This document shows, piece by piece, positions 36,394-43,963 of a DNA stretch of 64,000 bases. Each line of letters begins with the position of its first letter. The stretch's first letter is position 1. The stretch comes from Novosphingobium fuchskuhlense (GTDB lineage Bacteria > Pseudomonadota > Alphaproteobacteria > Sphingomonadales > Sphingomonadaceae): the NCBI RefSeq assembly GCF_001519075.1, contig NZ_KQ954244.1, positions 124,001 through 188,000 of the forward strand. Reading direction: 5' to 3'. Made by a program: the position numbers and the translations under genes. The notes under the pieces were generated by a model. It was not told the origin of the DNA and did no database searches. It saw only the letters and a list, made by a program, of their open reading frames with translations.

Positions 36394-36758
36394 GTGGACC
36401 CGGAGCCGAATGGGATGCCGCCCTCGCCGAAGGGCGCTTCCTGATCCAACAGCGCGTCGGCGGCGGAAACGCCGTGTTCCCCCCGCGTGCCTTCGCGCCC
36501 GGCACCGGTGACGTGCTCGAATGGGTCGAGGCCTCGGGCTTCGGCACCGTCTATTCCGCCACCTGGATCCAGCGCAAACCGCCCGAGCCGCCCTACAATG
36601 TCGTGCTCGTCGATCTGGCGGAAGGCGCGCGGATGATGGGCCGCGTCGAAGGTGTGACGCCGGAAACGCTGCAGATCGGCATGGCCGTGAAGGCGCGCAT
36701 CATCGCCGGGGAAACCCCGGTTGTTGTTTTCGATCCGGTGGAGCAGGCCCATGGGTGA
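36390..36758 (+). CDS. OB-fold DUF35-type thiolase partner without zinc cysteines
   Basis: A 122-residue protein of the ChsH2/DUF35 OB-fold kind: a short N-terminal helix (AEWDAALAEGRFLIQQ), FPPRAF, then an OB barrel (GFGTVYSATWIQRKPPEPPYN). Typical members have a C-x2-C...C-x2-C zinc ribbon around the FPPR motif, and this one has no cysteine there at all. It overlaps the thiolase by 8 nt, consistent with a complex that handles acyl-CoA or ketoacyl-CoA substrates. Confidence 0.75.
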   Translation: MSGPGAEWDAALAEGRFLIQQRVGGGNAVFPPRAFAPGTGDVLEWVEASGFGTVYSATWIQRKPPEPPYNVVLVDLAEGARMMGRVEGVTPETLQIGMAVKARIIAGETPVVVFDPVEQAHG

Positions 36759-37902
36759 CGTTTTCCCACGCGGCCGCGTTTCCGTAGCCGGTGCGTCCAC
36801 ATTCGGTGTCGGCGAAATGCCAGGCCACTCGACAATCGAAATGGCGGGCAAGGCCGTCCAGCTTGCACTTGCTGATGCGGCGATCGGCCTCGCCGAAGTC
36901 GATGGCCTGTTCATCGCGCTGCCCGACGACCTCTTCGCCGGCCTCAGCCTCGCGCAGTACCTCGGCCTCCACCCCCGCTTTACCGACAACAACCGCGCCG
37001 GTGGGGCCTCGTTCATGAGCCACCTTGTCACGGCGTGCATGATGCTCGACGCGGGGTATCTCGATTGCGCGGTGATCGCCTATGGCGCGAACCAGCGCTC
37101 CAGCGGCGGCAAGCTCTCCACCCCGGCGCGGCCCGACCGGTGGGATGCGCCCTACAATCCGATGTACCCGCTCTCGTTCTATGCGCTCGCCGCTGCGCGC
37201 CACATGCACCAGTACGGCACCACGCGCGAGGAACTGGCGAGCGTTGCCGTCGCCGCGCGGCTCTGGGCCAACACCAATCCCGAGGCCTTCGCCAAGGGGC
37301 CGCTCACCATCGAGGACGTCATCGCCTCGCGCCTCATCAGCAGCCCGATCCGCGCGCGCGATTGCTGCCTCGTGACCGACGGCGCCGCCGCGCTCGTACT
37401 CACCCGCACCGACCGGGCGAAGGACGGACCCCAGCCGCTCGTCCCCGTGCTCGGCGCAGCCGCCGCGACCTGGTACAATTCCGTCACGCAGGCGGACGAC
37501 ATCACGGTGACCGCCGCCGCCGAATCCGGCCCGCGCGCGATGGCGATGGCGGGGCTCGCGCCCAGCCAGATCGACACCGTCCAGCTCTACGACGCCTTCA
37601 CCATCAACACGATCCTGTTCCTCGAAGACCTGGGCTTCTGCGCCAAGGGCGAGGGCGGGAAGTTTGTGGCAAGCGGCGCGATTTCTCCGGGCGGTTCGCT
37701 CCCCGTCAACACCAACGGCGGCGGCCTCTCGTGTTGCCACCCGGGCATGTACGGCATGTTCGCGATGGTGGAAGCGGTGCGCCAGATGCGCGGGACCGCG
37801 GCGAACCAGATCGCCGGTGCCAAGACGGCCCTTGCGCACGGCAATGGCGGCACGCTTTCGGCGCAGGCGACGGTGATCTTCGGGAATGCCGAGACGGTTT
37901 GA
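36751..37902 (+). CDS. Thiolase (SCP2/acetyl-CoA acetyltransferase-like)
   Basis: 383 residues from the ATG at 36751, overlapping the DUF35 stop. The layout is that of the non-classical thiolase lineage (MPGHSTIEMAGKAVQLAL, then NNRAGGASFMSHLV), with the C-terminal NTNGGGLSCCHPG and GNGGTLSAQATVIF. The N-terminal catalytic Cys of classic thiolases is not in its usual context, and a late Cys/His pair may be used. Partnership with the DUF35 protein suggests retro-Claisen or retro-aldol cleavage of a side chain or ring fragment. It converges on the synthetase 20 bp later. Confidence 0.85.
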   Translation: MGDVFPRGRVSVAGASTFGVGEMPGHSTIEMAGKAVQLALADAAIGLAEVDGLFIALPDDLFAGLSLAQYLGLHPRFTDNNRAGGASFMSHLVTACMMLDAGYLDCAVIAYGANQRSSGGKLSTPARPDRWDAPYNPMYPLSFYALAAARHMHQYGTTREELASVAVAARLWANTNPEAFAKGPLTIEDVIASRLISSPIRARDCCLVTDGAAALVLTRTDRAKDGPQPLVPVLGAAAATWYNSVTQADDITVTAAAESGPRAMAMAGLAPSQIDTVQLYDAFTINTILFLEDLGFCAKGEGGKFVASGAISPGGSLPVNTNGGGLSCCHPGMYGMFAMVEAVRQMRGTAANQIAGAKTALAHGNGGTLSAQATVIFGNAETV

Positions 37903-37921
37903 GCAGCAACCGCCCCGGCGT

Positions 37922-39574
37922 TCACCCCAGCCCCAGTTCCGCGATCAACTCCGCGCGCAGCTTGAACTTCTGGATCTTCGAGGTCGACATCGGCCACTCG
38001 CTGACAACCCGCACATGGCGCGGGATCTTGAAGCCCGCCAGCTTGCCCTTGCAATGCGCGATAAGCTCAGCCTCGCCCGCAGAAGACCCTTCCGCCAGCT
38101 CGACAAATGCCGCCGCCACCTCGACATAGCGCGCATCCGGAATGCCGACGACTTGCGCCAGCTTCACCGCCGGATGGGTCTGCAGCATGGCTTCGATTTC
38201 CGCCGCCGCAACGTTCTCGCCGCCCACCTTGAGCATGTCCTTGGTGCGGCCGTGGAACATCACGTTGCCGCCCGCATCGACCGAGCCGATATCGCCGGTG
38301 TAGAACCAGCCATCGCGGATCGCCTCAGCGGTCTTCTCGGGCGCGTTGTAGTAGCCCTTCAGCATATGCGGGCCGCGCAGCACGATCTCGCCGCGCTCGT
38401 CCGGTCCGCAGTCACGCCCGGTTTCGGGATCGACGATGCGCATGTCCCAATCCTCGAGCGGGAAGCCGCAGCGGCCGGTGCGCACCTCGAAGCTGTCGTC
38501 CAGACGACTGGTCGAGACCGTCCCCGCCGCTTCGGTCAGGCCATAAGTCCCGACCTGAATGGTGTGCGGCATCGCGGCCACCACCGCGTCCTTGATCCAC
38601 GCCGGCTGCACCGCGAAATTCGAATTCATTACGCGCAGCTTCGAAAGATCGGTCGTCTTGAAGGTGGGGTGGTTGATCAGGTCCTGCATGATCGTGACGA
38701 AGCTGGGATAGGCGATCGTCGCGCCCTCGGCGCCCAGCATGGCCAGCGCCTGCCCTGCCTCGAAGTGCGGCACGGTCATGTAGACCCCGCCCAGATCGAG
38801 GATCATCGTCATCGGCAGGATGCCAGCGATGTGGAAGATCGGCAGCGGCGACCACACCTTGTCCTCAGCCGTGCAGAGGTAGCGCTTGCCGAGATTGCGG
38901 CTGTTGCCCACCTGCGCGCGGTGCGAGACCAGCGCACCCTTGGGGTTCGCGGTGGTGCCGCTGGTATAGAGGATCATGGCGATGTCCTCCGGATCGACAT
39001 CATCGATCCGCCGGTCGATCAGCTCGCTTTCGGTCCCCTCACCCAGCGCCAGCGCTTCCGCCACCGGCAGCATCCCGTCGGCACCCTCGGCGTCCAGCGA
39101 GATGATCGTGTGGAGCATCGGCGCTTCATCAAGGCGCAGACCGTGCGCCGGATCCGCCCCGGCCAGCGAAGGCAACGCCGCGCGCACGCGGTCGCGGTAG
39201 TCGAGCCCTTCGGCCACCTTCCCCGCCGTCACCAGCACGACGAGATCGGCATCGCGCGTCAGATAGGCCAGTTCGTGCGACTGGTACCGCGCGTTGATCG
39301 GCACCGCCACGGCGCCGGCCATCGCGATTCCGTAGAACGCCTCGATGAACTCCGGGCAAGTCGGCATGAACAGGCCGACATGCTGGCCCGGCTGCACACC
39401 CAGCGCGATCAGTGCCGCCGCCCAGCCCCGCGCGGCGGTATCGAGATCGGCATAGGTGATCCGCCGGTCCGGAAAGACCACGGCTTCGCGGGCTGCGAAG
39501 CCTCGCGCCGAGGCGCGGATCATACCGCCCATGGTGAGCGCAGGTGCAGCGGCTGGTGACGGCTGGTCGGTCAT
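37922..39574 (-). CDS. Acyl-CoA synthetase (AMP-forming, FadD/4CL type)
   Basis: 550 residues from MTDQPSP (ATG at 39574), preferred over an upstream ATG at 39646 because the extra residues fall in the operator region. AMP-binding motifs are complete: YTSGTTANPKG, GLTEAAGT, GWFYTGDIG, GRTKDMLKVGGENV and the C-terminal Lys in STSKIQKF. It activates a carboxylate to its CoA ester. Alone on the minus strand, it is driven from the palindrome at 39631-39660. Confidence 0.92.
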   Translation of the reverse strand: MTDQPSPAAAPALTMGGMIRASARGFAAREAVVFPDRRITYADLDTAARGWAAALIALGVQPGQHVGLFMPTCPEFIEAFYGIAMAGAVAVPINARYQSHELAYLTRDADLVVLVTAGKVAEGLDYRDRVRAALPSLAGADPAHGLRLDEAPMLHTIISLDAEGADGMLPVAEALALGEGTESELIDRRIDDVDPEDIAMILYTSGTTANPKGALVSHRAQVGNSRNLGKRYLCTAEDKVWSPLPIFHIAGILPMTMILDLGGVYMTVPHFEAGQALAMLGAEGATIAYPSFVTIMQDLINHPTFKTTDLSKLRVMNSNFAVQPAWIKDAVVAAMPHTIQVGTYGLTEAAGTVSTSRLDDSFEVRTGRCGFPLEDWDMRIVDPETGRDCGPDERGEIVLRGPHMLKGYYNAPEKTAEAIRDGWFYTGDIGSVDAGGNVMFHGRTKDMLKVGGENVAAAEIEAMLQTHPAVKLAQVVGIPDARYVEVAAAFVELAEGSSAGEAELIAHCKGKLAGFKIPRHVRVVSEWPMSTSKIQKFKLRAELIAELGLG

Positions 39575-39630
39575 GCATCCCCCGGCCCCTTGGGCCTCTT
39601 CTTGGTCTTGGCCGGAGATACACAGCACAC

Positions 39631-39660
39631 GGAAAAAGACAATCATATCTGTCTTTTTCC
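39631..39660. promoter_or_regulatory. Operator site D, perfect 11-bp inverted repeat
   Basis: GGAAAAAGACA and TGTCTTTTTCC flank an 8-bp spacer between the divergent acyl-CoA synthetase and TetR genes. The central 18 bp (39637-39654) fit the same pattern as the other operators. The position is the classic one for TetR autoregulation. Confidence 0.65.
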
Positions 39661-39833
39661 ATACGATGCGCTACCCCTTACAAAGGCATGGCAGACAACT
39701 GCCGTGGGCTTGATTCGAAGCGCTTTCCGCGGCCACCAAACGCGCCGCCTGCAGGCCGGTCGAGGGACTTGTCCCCGGACCGGTAGCAGCGGCGGTTTCA
39801 CGCGCGGCGAAAACGCATTATGGGTTGGAAAAA

Positions 39834-40538
39834 ATGGCGTGCCCGCCGTGGTGCGCCAATGGTTCGGGCAAGACTGGCATGGCACTTTCACGTACGCGGG
39901 CGGCGCGGCCCGCCCCTCGGCCTACCCGCCCGGTGGCTGATCGCACGCGCACGTTGCAGGCCGCCAAGGCGGCCCAGACCCGCGCCCGCCTGATCGATGC
40001 AACGGTGCGCTGCCTGGTCAAGCACGGCTATGCCAACACCACCACGCCCAAGGTCGCCGAAGAAGCCGGCCTTTCGCGCGGGGCCATGGTCCACCACTTC
40101 GAAAACGGTTCGGCGCTGATCAAGGCCGCGATCACCGAACTCCACGAAAAGCGCCTGCGCGCCTTCCGCCGCGCAGCCGACCGGCCCGAGCACGAAGTCA
40201 CCGATCTCGTCGAGACCTATTGGCGCCAGCTTCAGAAGCCCGCGTTCATCGCCTTTCACGAACTCGCCGTCGCGGCACGCACCGATGCCGATCTCGCGTC
40301 GATCCTTTCGCCGCTGCAAGACGAGTTCCGGGCCAAGTTCAACGCGCAAGCCGAAGCCCTGTTCCCCGAATGGCTGGGCTCCCCCAACTTTGCCCTCGCC
40401 ATGACCCTCTCGCAGACGATCCTCGAAGGCATGGCCATCTCGCTGCAAACGGGGGGCATGGATCAGGCCCAGGTCGATCCCATGCTGCGCCATCTCGAAG
40501 CCCAGATACGCACACTGGCGCCCGCTCCGAAGTCCTGA
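39834..40538 (+). CDS. TetR/AcrR family transcriptional regulator
   Basis: About 234 residues. The N-terminal HTH is clear (TRARLIDATVRCLVKHGYAN, then TTPKVAEEAGLSRGAMVHHF), and the C-terminal ligand-binding domain is all helical. The start is uncertain: TTG at 39825, ATG at 39834 (chosen) or ATG at 39879; the first 40 residues are basic and disordered. It is the only regulator in the catabolic cluster. The palindrome next to it and five related ones make it the likely local repressor, released by a substrate or CoA ester. Confidence 0.85.
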   Translation: MACPPWCANGSGKTGMALSRTRAARPAPRPTRPVADRTRTLQAAKAAQTRARLIDATVRCLVKHGYANTTTPKVAEEAGLSRGAMVHHFENGSALIKAAITELHEKRLRAFRRAADRPEHEVTDLVETYWRQLQKPAFIAFHELAVAARTDADLASILSPLQDEFRAKFNAQAEALFPEWLGSPNFALAMTLSQTILEGMAISLQTGGMDQAQVDPMLRHLEAQIRTLAPAPKS

Positions 40539-40623
40539 ACCTTCGCGCGTTTGCAAGGCGGCGCGGAACGTCGCCAAGCCCCGGTACACCTTGCGCAAAT
40601 GGCGGTTCGGGCGCACAAATCAA

Positions 40624-40641
40624 AATCAAACCTGTTTGTTT
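40624..40641. promoter_or_regulatory. Operator site E (AATCAAACCTGTTTGTTT)
   Basis: It lies 39 bp upstream of the SDR gene at 40680, contains the 12-bp palindrome CAAACCTGTTTG and fits the shared pattern except at position 9. Confidence 0.5.
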
Positions 40642-40679
40642 TTTCTGCGCGGGTGTTCTAGCAAGACAGGAACAAAACA

Positions 40680-41615
40680 ATGGGGAATGAACCGTTGAAC
40701 GCGCCTGACTTGCACGCCCCGCGCATCTTCCGCCCCGAACCCGGCGATCCCGGCCGGCCCAAGCGGGGGCTCGATGACGAAGCGCTGCGCACGCAGGCGA
40801 CGATCTTCCGCGATGACCTGCTTGCCGGGCACACGATCCTCATTTCCGGCGCAGGCAGCGGCATGGGCAAGGCGGCCGCTTACCTGGCCGCCAGGCTGGG
40901 TGCCAATGTCGCCATCTGCGGCCGCACGCGCGAGAAACTGGATGGTACTGCCGCGCTGATCCGCGAAGAAACCGGCCGTGAAATCCTCTGCGTCGAGGCC
41001 AATATCCGCGATCCCGAAGCCGTCGAGACACTGATCGGCGCGGTTCACGATCACTTTGGCGGCCTCGACACCCTCGTCAACAACGCGGGCGGCCAGTTCC
41101 CGCAGGATGCGATCGATTTCAGCCGCAAGGGCTGGCTCGCGGTGATCGACACCAATCTCAACGGCACCTGGTGGATGATGCAGGAAGCGGCCAAGCGCTG
41201 GCGCGCGGACGGCAAGCCGGGCCACGTCATCAACATCGTCGCCAATGTCGAGCGCGGGATGCCGCAGGCGGCGCACACCTGTGCGGCGCGAGCGGGCGTG
41301 ATCTACCTGTCGAAGACGGTCGCCACGGAGTGGGCCCCGCACAATATCCGCGTCAACTGCATCGGCCCCGGCGTGATCGAGACCGAGGGCTTCCGCATGT
41401 ATCCGGAAGAGGCGCTTGCCCGCTTCCACAATGCCAACCCGATGAAGACGCGCGGCAACGCGTGGGACGTTGCCGAGGCCATCGCCTATCTCGCCAGCCC
41501 GGCGGGCCGCTTCATCAACGGCGATCTGATGATCATCGATGGCGGGCAGGCGCAGTGGGGCGTCGTGTGGCCAGCTGGCATGCCTGAGTATTTTTCGGAC
41601 AACGGCGCGGCCTGA
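40680..41615 (+). CDS. SDR family oxidoreductase, 2,4-dienoyl-CoA reductase-like, altered active site
   Basis: A 311-residue SDR with an N-terminal extension of about 45 residues before the GAGSGMGKA nucleotide site, then LVNNAGGQF. Where classical SDRs have YxxxK it reads HTCAARAGV, so Tyr and Lys are replaced by His/Cys and Arg. This form is reminiscent of 2,4-dienoyl-CoA reductase-type SDRs, which also depart from YxxxK. A CoA-ester reductase is a reasonable guess. It precedes a second SDR by 29 bp on the same strand. Confidence 0.8.
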   Translation: MGNEPLNAPDLHAPRIFRPEPGDPGRPKRGLDDEALRTQATIFRDDLLAGHTILISGAGSGMGKAAAYLAARLGANVAICGRTREKLDGTAALIREETGREILCVEANIRDPEAVETLIGAVHDHFGGLDTLVNNAGGQFPQDAIDFSRKGWLAVIDTNLNGTWWMMQEAAKRWRADGKPGHVINIVANVERGMPQAAHTCAARAGVIYLSKTVATEWAPHNIRVNCIGPGVIETEGFRMYPEEALARFHNANPMKTRGNAWDVAEAIAYLASPAGRFINGDLMIIDGGQAQWGVVWPAGMPEYFSDNGAA

Positions 41616-41644
41616 AGCGCGCCGGCAGGAACAGGAGAGCGAAT

Positions 41645-42403
41645 ATGGGCCGGCTTGAAGGCAAGGTGGCGCTGGTTACCGGCGGCGGATCGGGACTGGG
41701 TGCGGCAGACTGCGAGGCGCTCGCCGCCGAAGGTGCAAAGGTCGTCGTCACCGATGTGAACCTCGCCGCTGCCCAGGCCGTGGCAGACCGCATCGGAGCC
41801 AACGCCATTGCGCTGGCGCTCGACGTGGCCAGCGAGGAACAGTGGATCGCGACTTATGCCGCGATCGAGGCGAAGTTCGGCGGCCTGCATGTGCTGGTCA
41901 ACAACGCCGGCGTCGTGCTCAACGCCGATGTCGAGGATACCGGTCTCGACAAGTTCCGCTGGGTCAATTCGATCATGATCGACGGCGTGTTCCTCGGCAT
42001 GAAGCACGCCATCCCGCTGATGAACAAGAGCGGCGGCGGCTCGATCATCAACATGTCCTCGGTCGGCGCGCTGCTCGGCTACCCGATCTATTTCGCCTAT
42101 TCCGCCGCCAAGGGCGCGGTGCGCTCGATGACCAAGTCGGTCGCCGTGATGGCGCAGGTCAAAGGCTACAAGATCCGTTGCAACTCGGTCCACCCCGGCG
42201 CGATCGAAACGCCGATGGTCCAGCAGGCTGAAGGTCGGCCGGGTCAGGTCAACCAGATCCCCGATGGCGTGCTTCCGCACGGTTCGGCGGGCCACCCCAA
42301 GGACGTGGCGGCGCTGGTCGTGTTCCTCGCCAGCGATGAGAGCCGCTATATCACCGGTGCCGAACTGGTGATCGACAACGGGCTGACGATCCGGCCGTTC
42401 TGA
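41645..42403 (+). CDS. Classical short-chain dehydrogenase
   Basis: A 252-residue SDR with all key parts: TGGGSGLGAA, LVNNAGV, MSSVGAL (Ser) and YSAAK (Tyr/Lys). AGGAG stands 9 bases before the ATG. It resembles hydroxysteroid/3-hydroxyacyl type dehydrogenases by overall pattern, but the substrate cannot be stated. It is second in an SDR-SDR operon controlled from the operator at 40624. Confidence 0.9.
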   Translation: MGRLEGKVALVTGGGSGLGAADCEALAAEGAKVVVTDVNLAAAQAVADRIGANAIALALDVASEEQWIATYAAIEAKFGGLHVLVNNAGVVLNADVEDTGLDKFRWVNSIMIDGVFLGMKHAIPLMNKSGGGSIINMSSVGALLGYPIYFAYSAAKGAVRSMTKSVAVMAQVKGYKIRCNSVHPGAIETPMVQQAEGRPGQVNQIPDGVLPHGSAGHPKDVAALVVFLASDESRYITGAELVIDNGLTIRPF

Positions 42404-42415
42404 GGGCTGCGCATT

Positions 42416-42516
42416 GCGCTCTTGATTCCTGCCTCCGCGGGAATGACGAAGTTTAGCGACTTCATCATTCCCGTACCCCCTCGTCATCCCCGCGCAGGCG
42501 GGGATACGGAGGGGCA
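42416..42516. repeat. REP-like inverted repeats
   Basis: Two hairpin-forming units, CCTCCGCGGGAATGACGA (about 42430-42451) and CATCCCCGCGCAGGCGGGGA (about 42485-42505). Similar units appear at 60330-60400. They lie between convergent SDR and Rieske genes, so they may also end transcription. Confidence 0.55.
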
Positions 42517-42533
42517 CAAACCAACGTGGCGGA

Positions 42534-43877
42534 TCAAGCCCCCATCATCCGATCGAGCTCGGCATGGAAGTGCCGCAGGCGGCCTTCCTGCTCGCTCCAC
42601 AGCGGCCCCTTGAAGCCGCGCGAGCGCGCGCCCTTCTGCACCACCGGCAGGAGATCGCTGTCCTGATCGAGCACTTCGCCCAGGCATGGCGGTTCGCCCA
42701 GCCCGGTGTGGATCACGTCCGGCCGGGTGCGGCCTGAAAGATCGACGTCCTCGCCCATCCCCATCCACGCGGGCGCCGAATAGCCAGGCGCGTCGACATG
42801 GCGGTAGAGGATGATCGTGTCGTAGGTGAACTGGTTCGGGTCGGTGGCATGCGGGATGAAGCGGTGGAGGAACACCGCTTCCGGATGGCAGCCGATCTGC
42901 ACGTTCGGGAACACCGAGTAGACCACCGAGTCCGAAAGCTGGCTGTCGCTGAACCGCTCATAGCGCAGGCCCAGCTCGTCCGAGCGCTTGCGCTTCGCCT
43001 GCTGCACCGCCGTACGGGTCTCGCGCGCGCTGCCCTCGTAGGTTTCGGGATCGATGCCCGCATCGCGCAGCATCATTTGGATCCCGGGATTCACGCTTTC
43101 CTGATCGGGGAAGCGCGGGCTCGGCTGGGCAAACGGCACGAACTGGCGGCTGAGCCCGCCCGGCCACAGGTCGATCTGCGTGCGGTCGTCCATCAGGCAC
43201 TGCGTCTGCGGGTGCACGGCATGGAGGTGGTAGATCTCGGCAAAGGCATCGACCCCGCCCTTCCAGTTCGAACCCCAGTCCGACCGGCGGTGCTGCACCA
43301 CGTACATCTGGTCGATCTCGTAGAGTTCGAGCTGGTCGAGGACCGGCCCGAGAAACTCCGCCAGCGGCTTGATGTCTTGGTCCATCGAAAGGAACACGAA
43401 GCCCGCAGCCACTTCGCAGCGCACCGAGGAGAGATCGGTGCCGTGGCACAGCACTTCCGGGCGGAAGGTCTCGGCATCGGTGACCTCGACGCACTTGCCG
43501 TCGAGCGCGAACTTCCACGAATGGAACGGGCAGGTGAAGCGGCTCAGCGAGCCCAGATCGGCCGTCACCAGCTGGCTGCCGCGGTGCGGGCATACGTTGT
43601 AATGCGCCTTCACCGAACCGTCCTCATCGCGCACCACGATGAAGCTCTCCGGGCCGATATCGAACTTCATGAAATCGCCGGGTTCGGGAATGTCGGAGAC
43701 CGGTCCTGCCAGAAGCCAGCTCTTCGCGAAGACCTTGTCCCACTCCTCGGCGGCATAGGCGGGGCTGACATAGCGGTCGGGCGAAGGCCGTCCGGTGCCG
43801 TTGTCGATCCGCGGCGCGCGCGCATCGAAGGGGAAGCGCTTGCCGGTGTGAATGTCCCAAAGGTCCAAGGCGTTCAT
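42534..43877 (-). CDS. Rieske non-heme iron oxygenase alpha subunit (third)
   Basis: 447 residues from MNALDLWDIHTGKRF (43877). Rieske ligands are CPHRG (C96, H98) and CPFHSW (C116, H119). The iron site is GVDAFAEIYHLHAVH (H217, H222), with Glu214 in the bridging position as in the other two. It stands alone, downstream of the TonB receptor on the same strand (86 bp gap). It has no beta subunit. The specificity may differ from the other two, since overall similarity between the three is only moderate. Confidence 0.9.
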   Translation of the reverse strand: MNALDLWDIHTGKRFPFDARAPRIDNGTGRPSPDRYVSPAYAAEEWDKVFAKSWLLAGPVSDIPEPGDFMKFDIGPESFIVVRDEDGSVKAHYNVCPHRGSQLVTADLGSLSRFTCPFHSWKFALDGKCVEVTDAETFRPEVLCHGTDLSSVRCEVAAGFVFLSMDQDIKPLAEFLGPVLDQLELYEIDQMYVVQHRRSDWGSNWKGGVDAFAEIYHLHAVHPQTQCLMDDRTQIDLWPGGLSRQFVPFAQPSPRFPDQESVNPGIQMMLRDAGIDPETYEGSARETRTAVQQAKRKRSDELGLRYERFSDSQLSDSVVYSVFPNVQIGCHPEAVFLHRFIPHATDPNQFTYDTIILYRHVDAPGYSAPAWMGMGEDVDLSGRTRPDVIHTGLGEPPCLGEVLDQDSDLLPVVQKGARSRGFKGPLWSEQEGRLRHFHAELDRMMGA

Positions 43878-43963
43878 TGTCGTTTCCCGATCATGATTGC
43901 GGGCCGCCATGCAGTTTCCCCGCATGGCGACCCGCAGACTTTAGCACCTGCCCGAAGCCGCCA

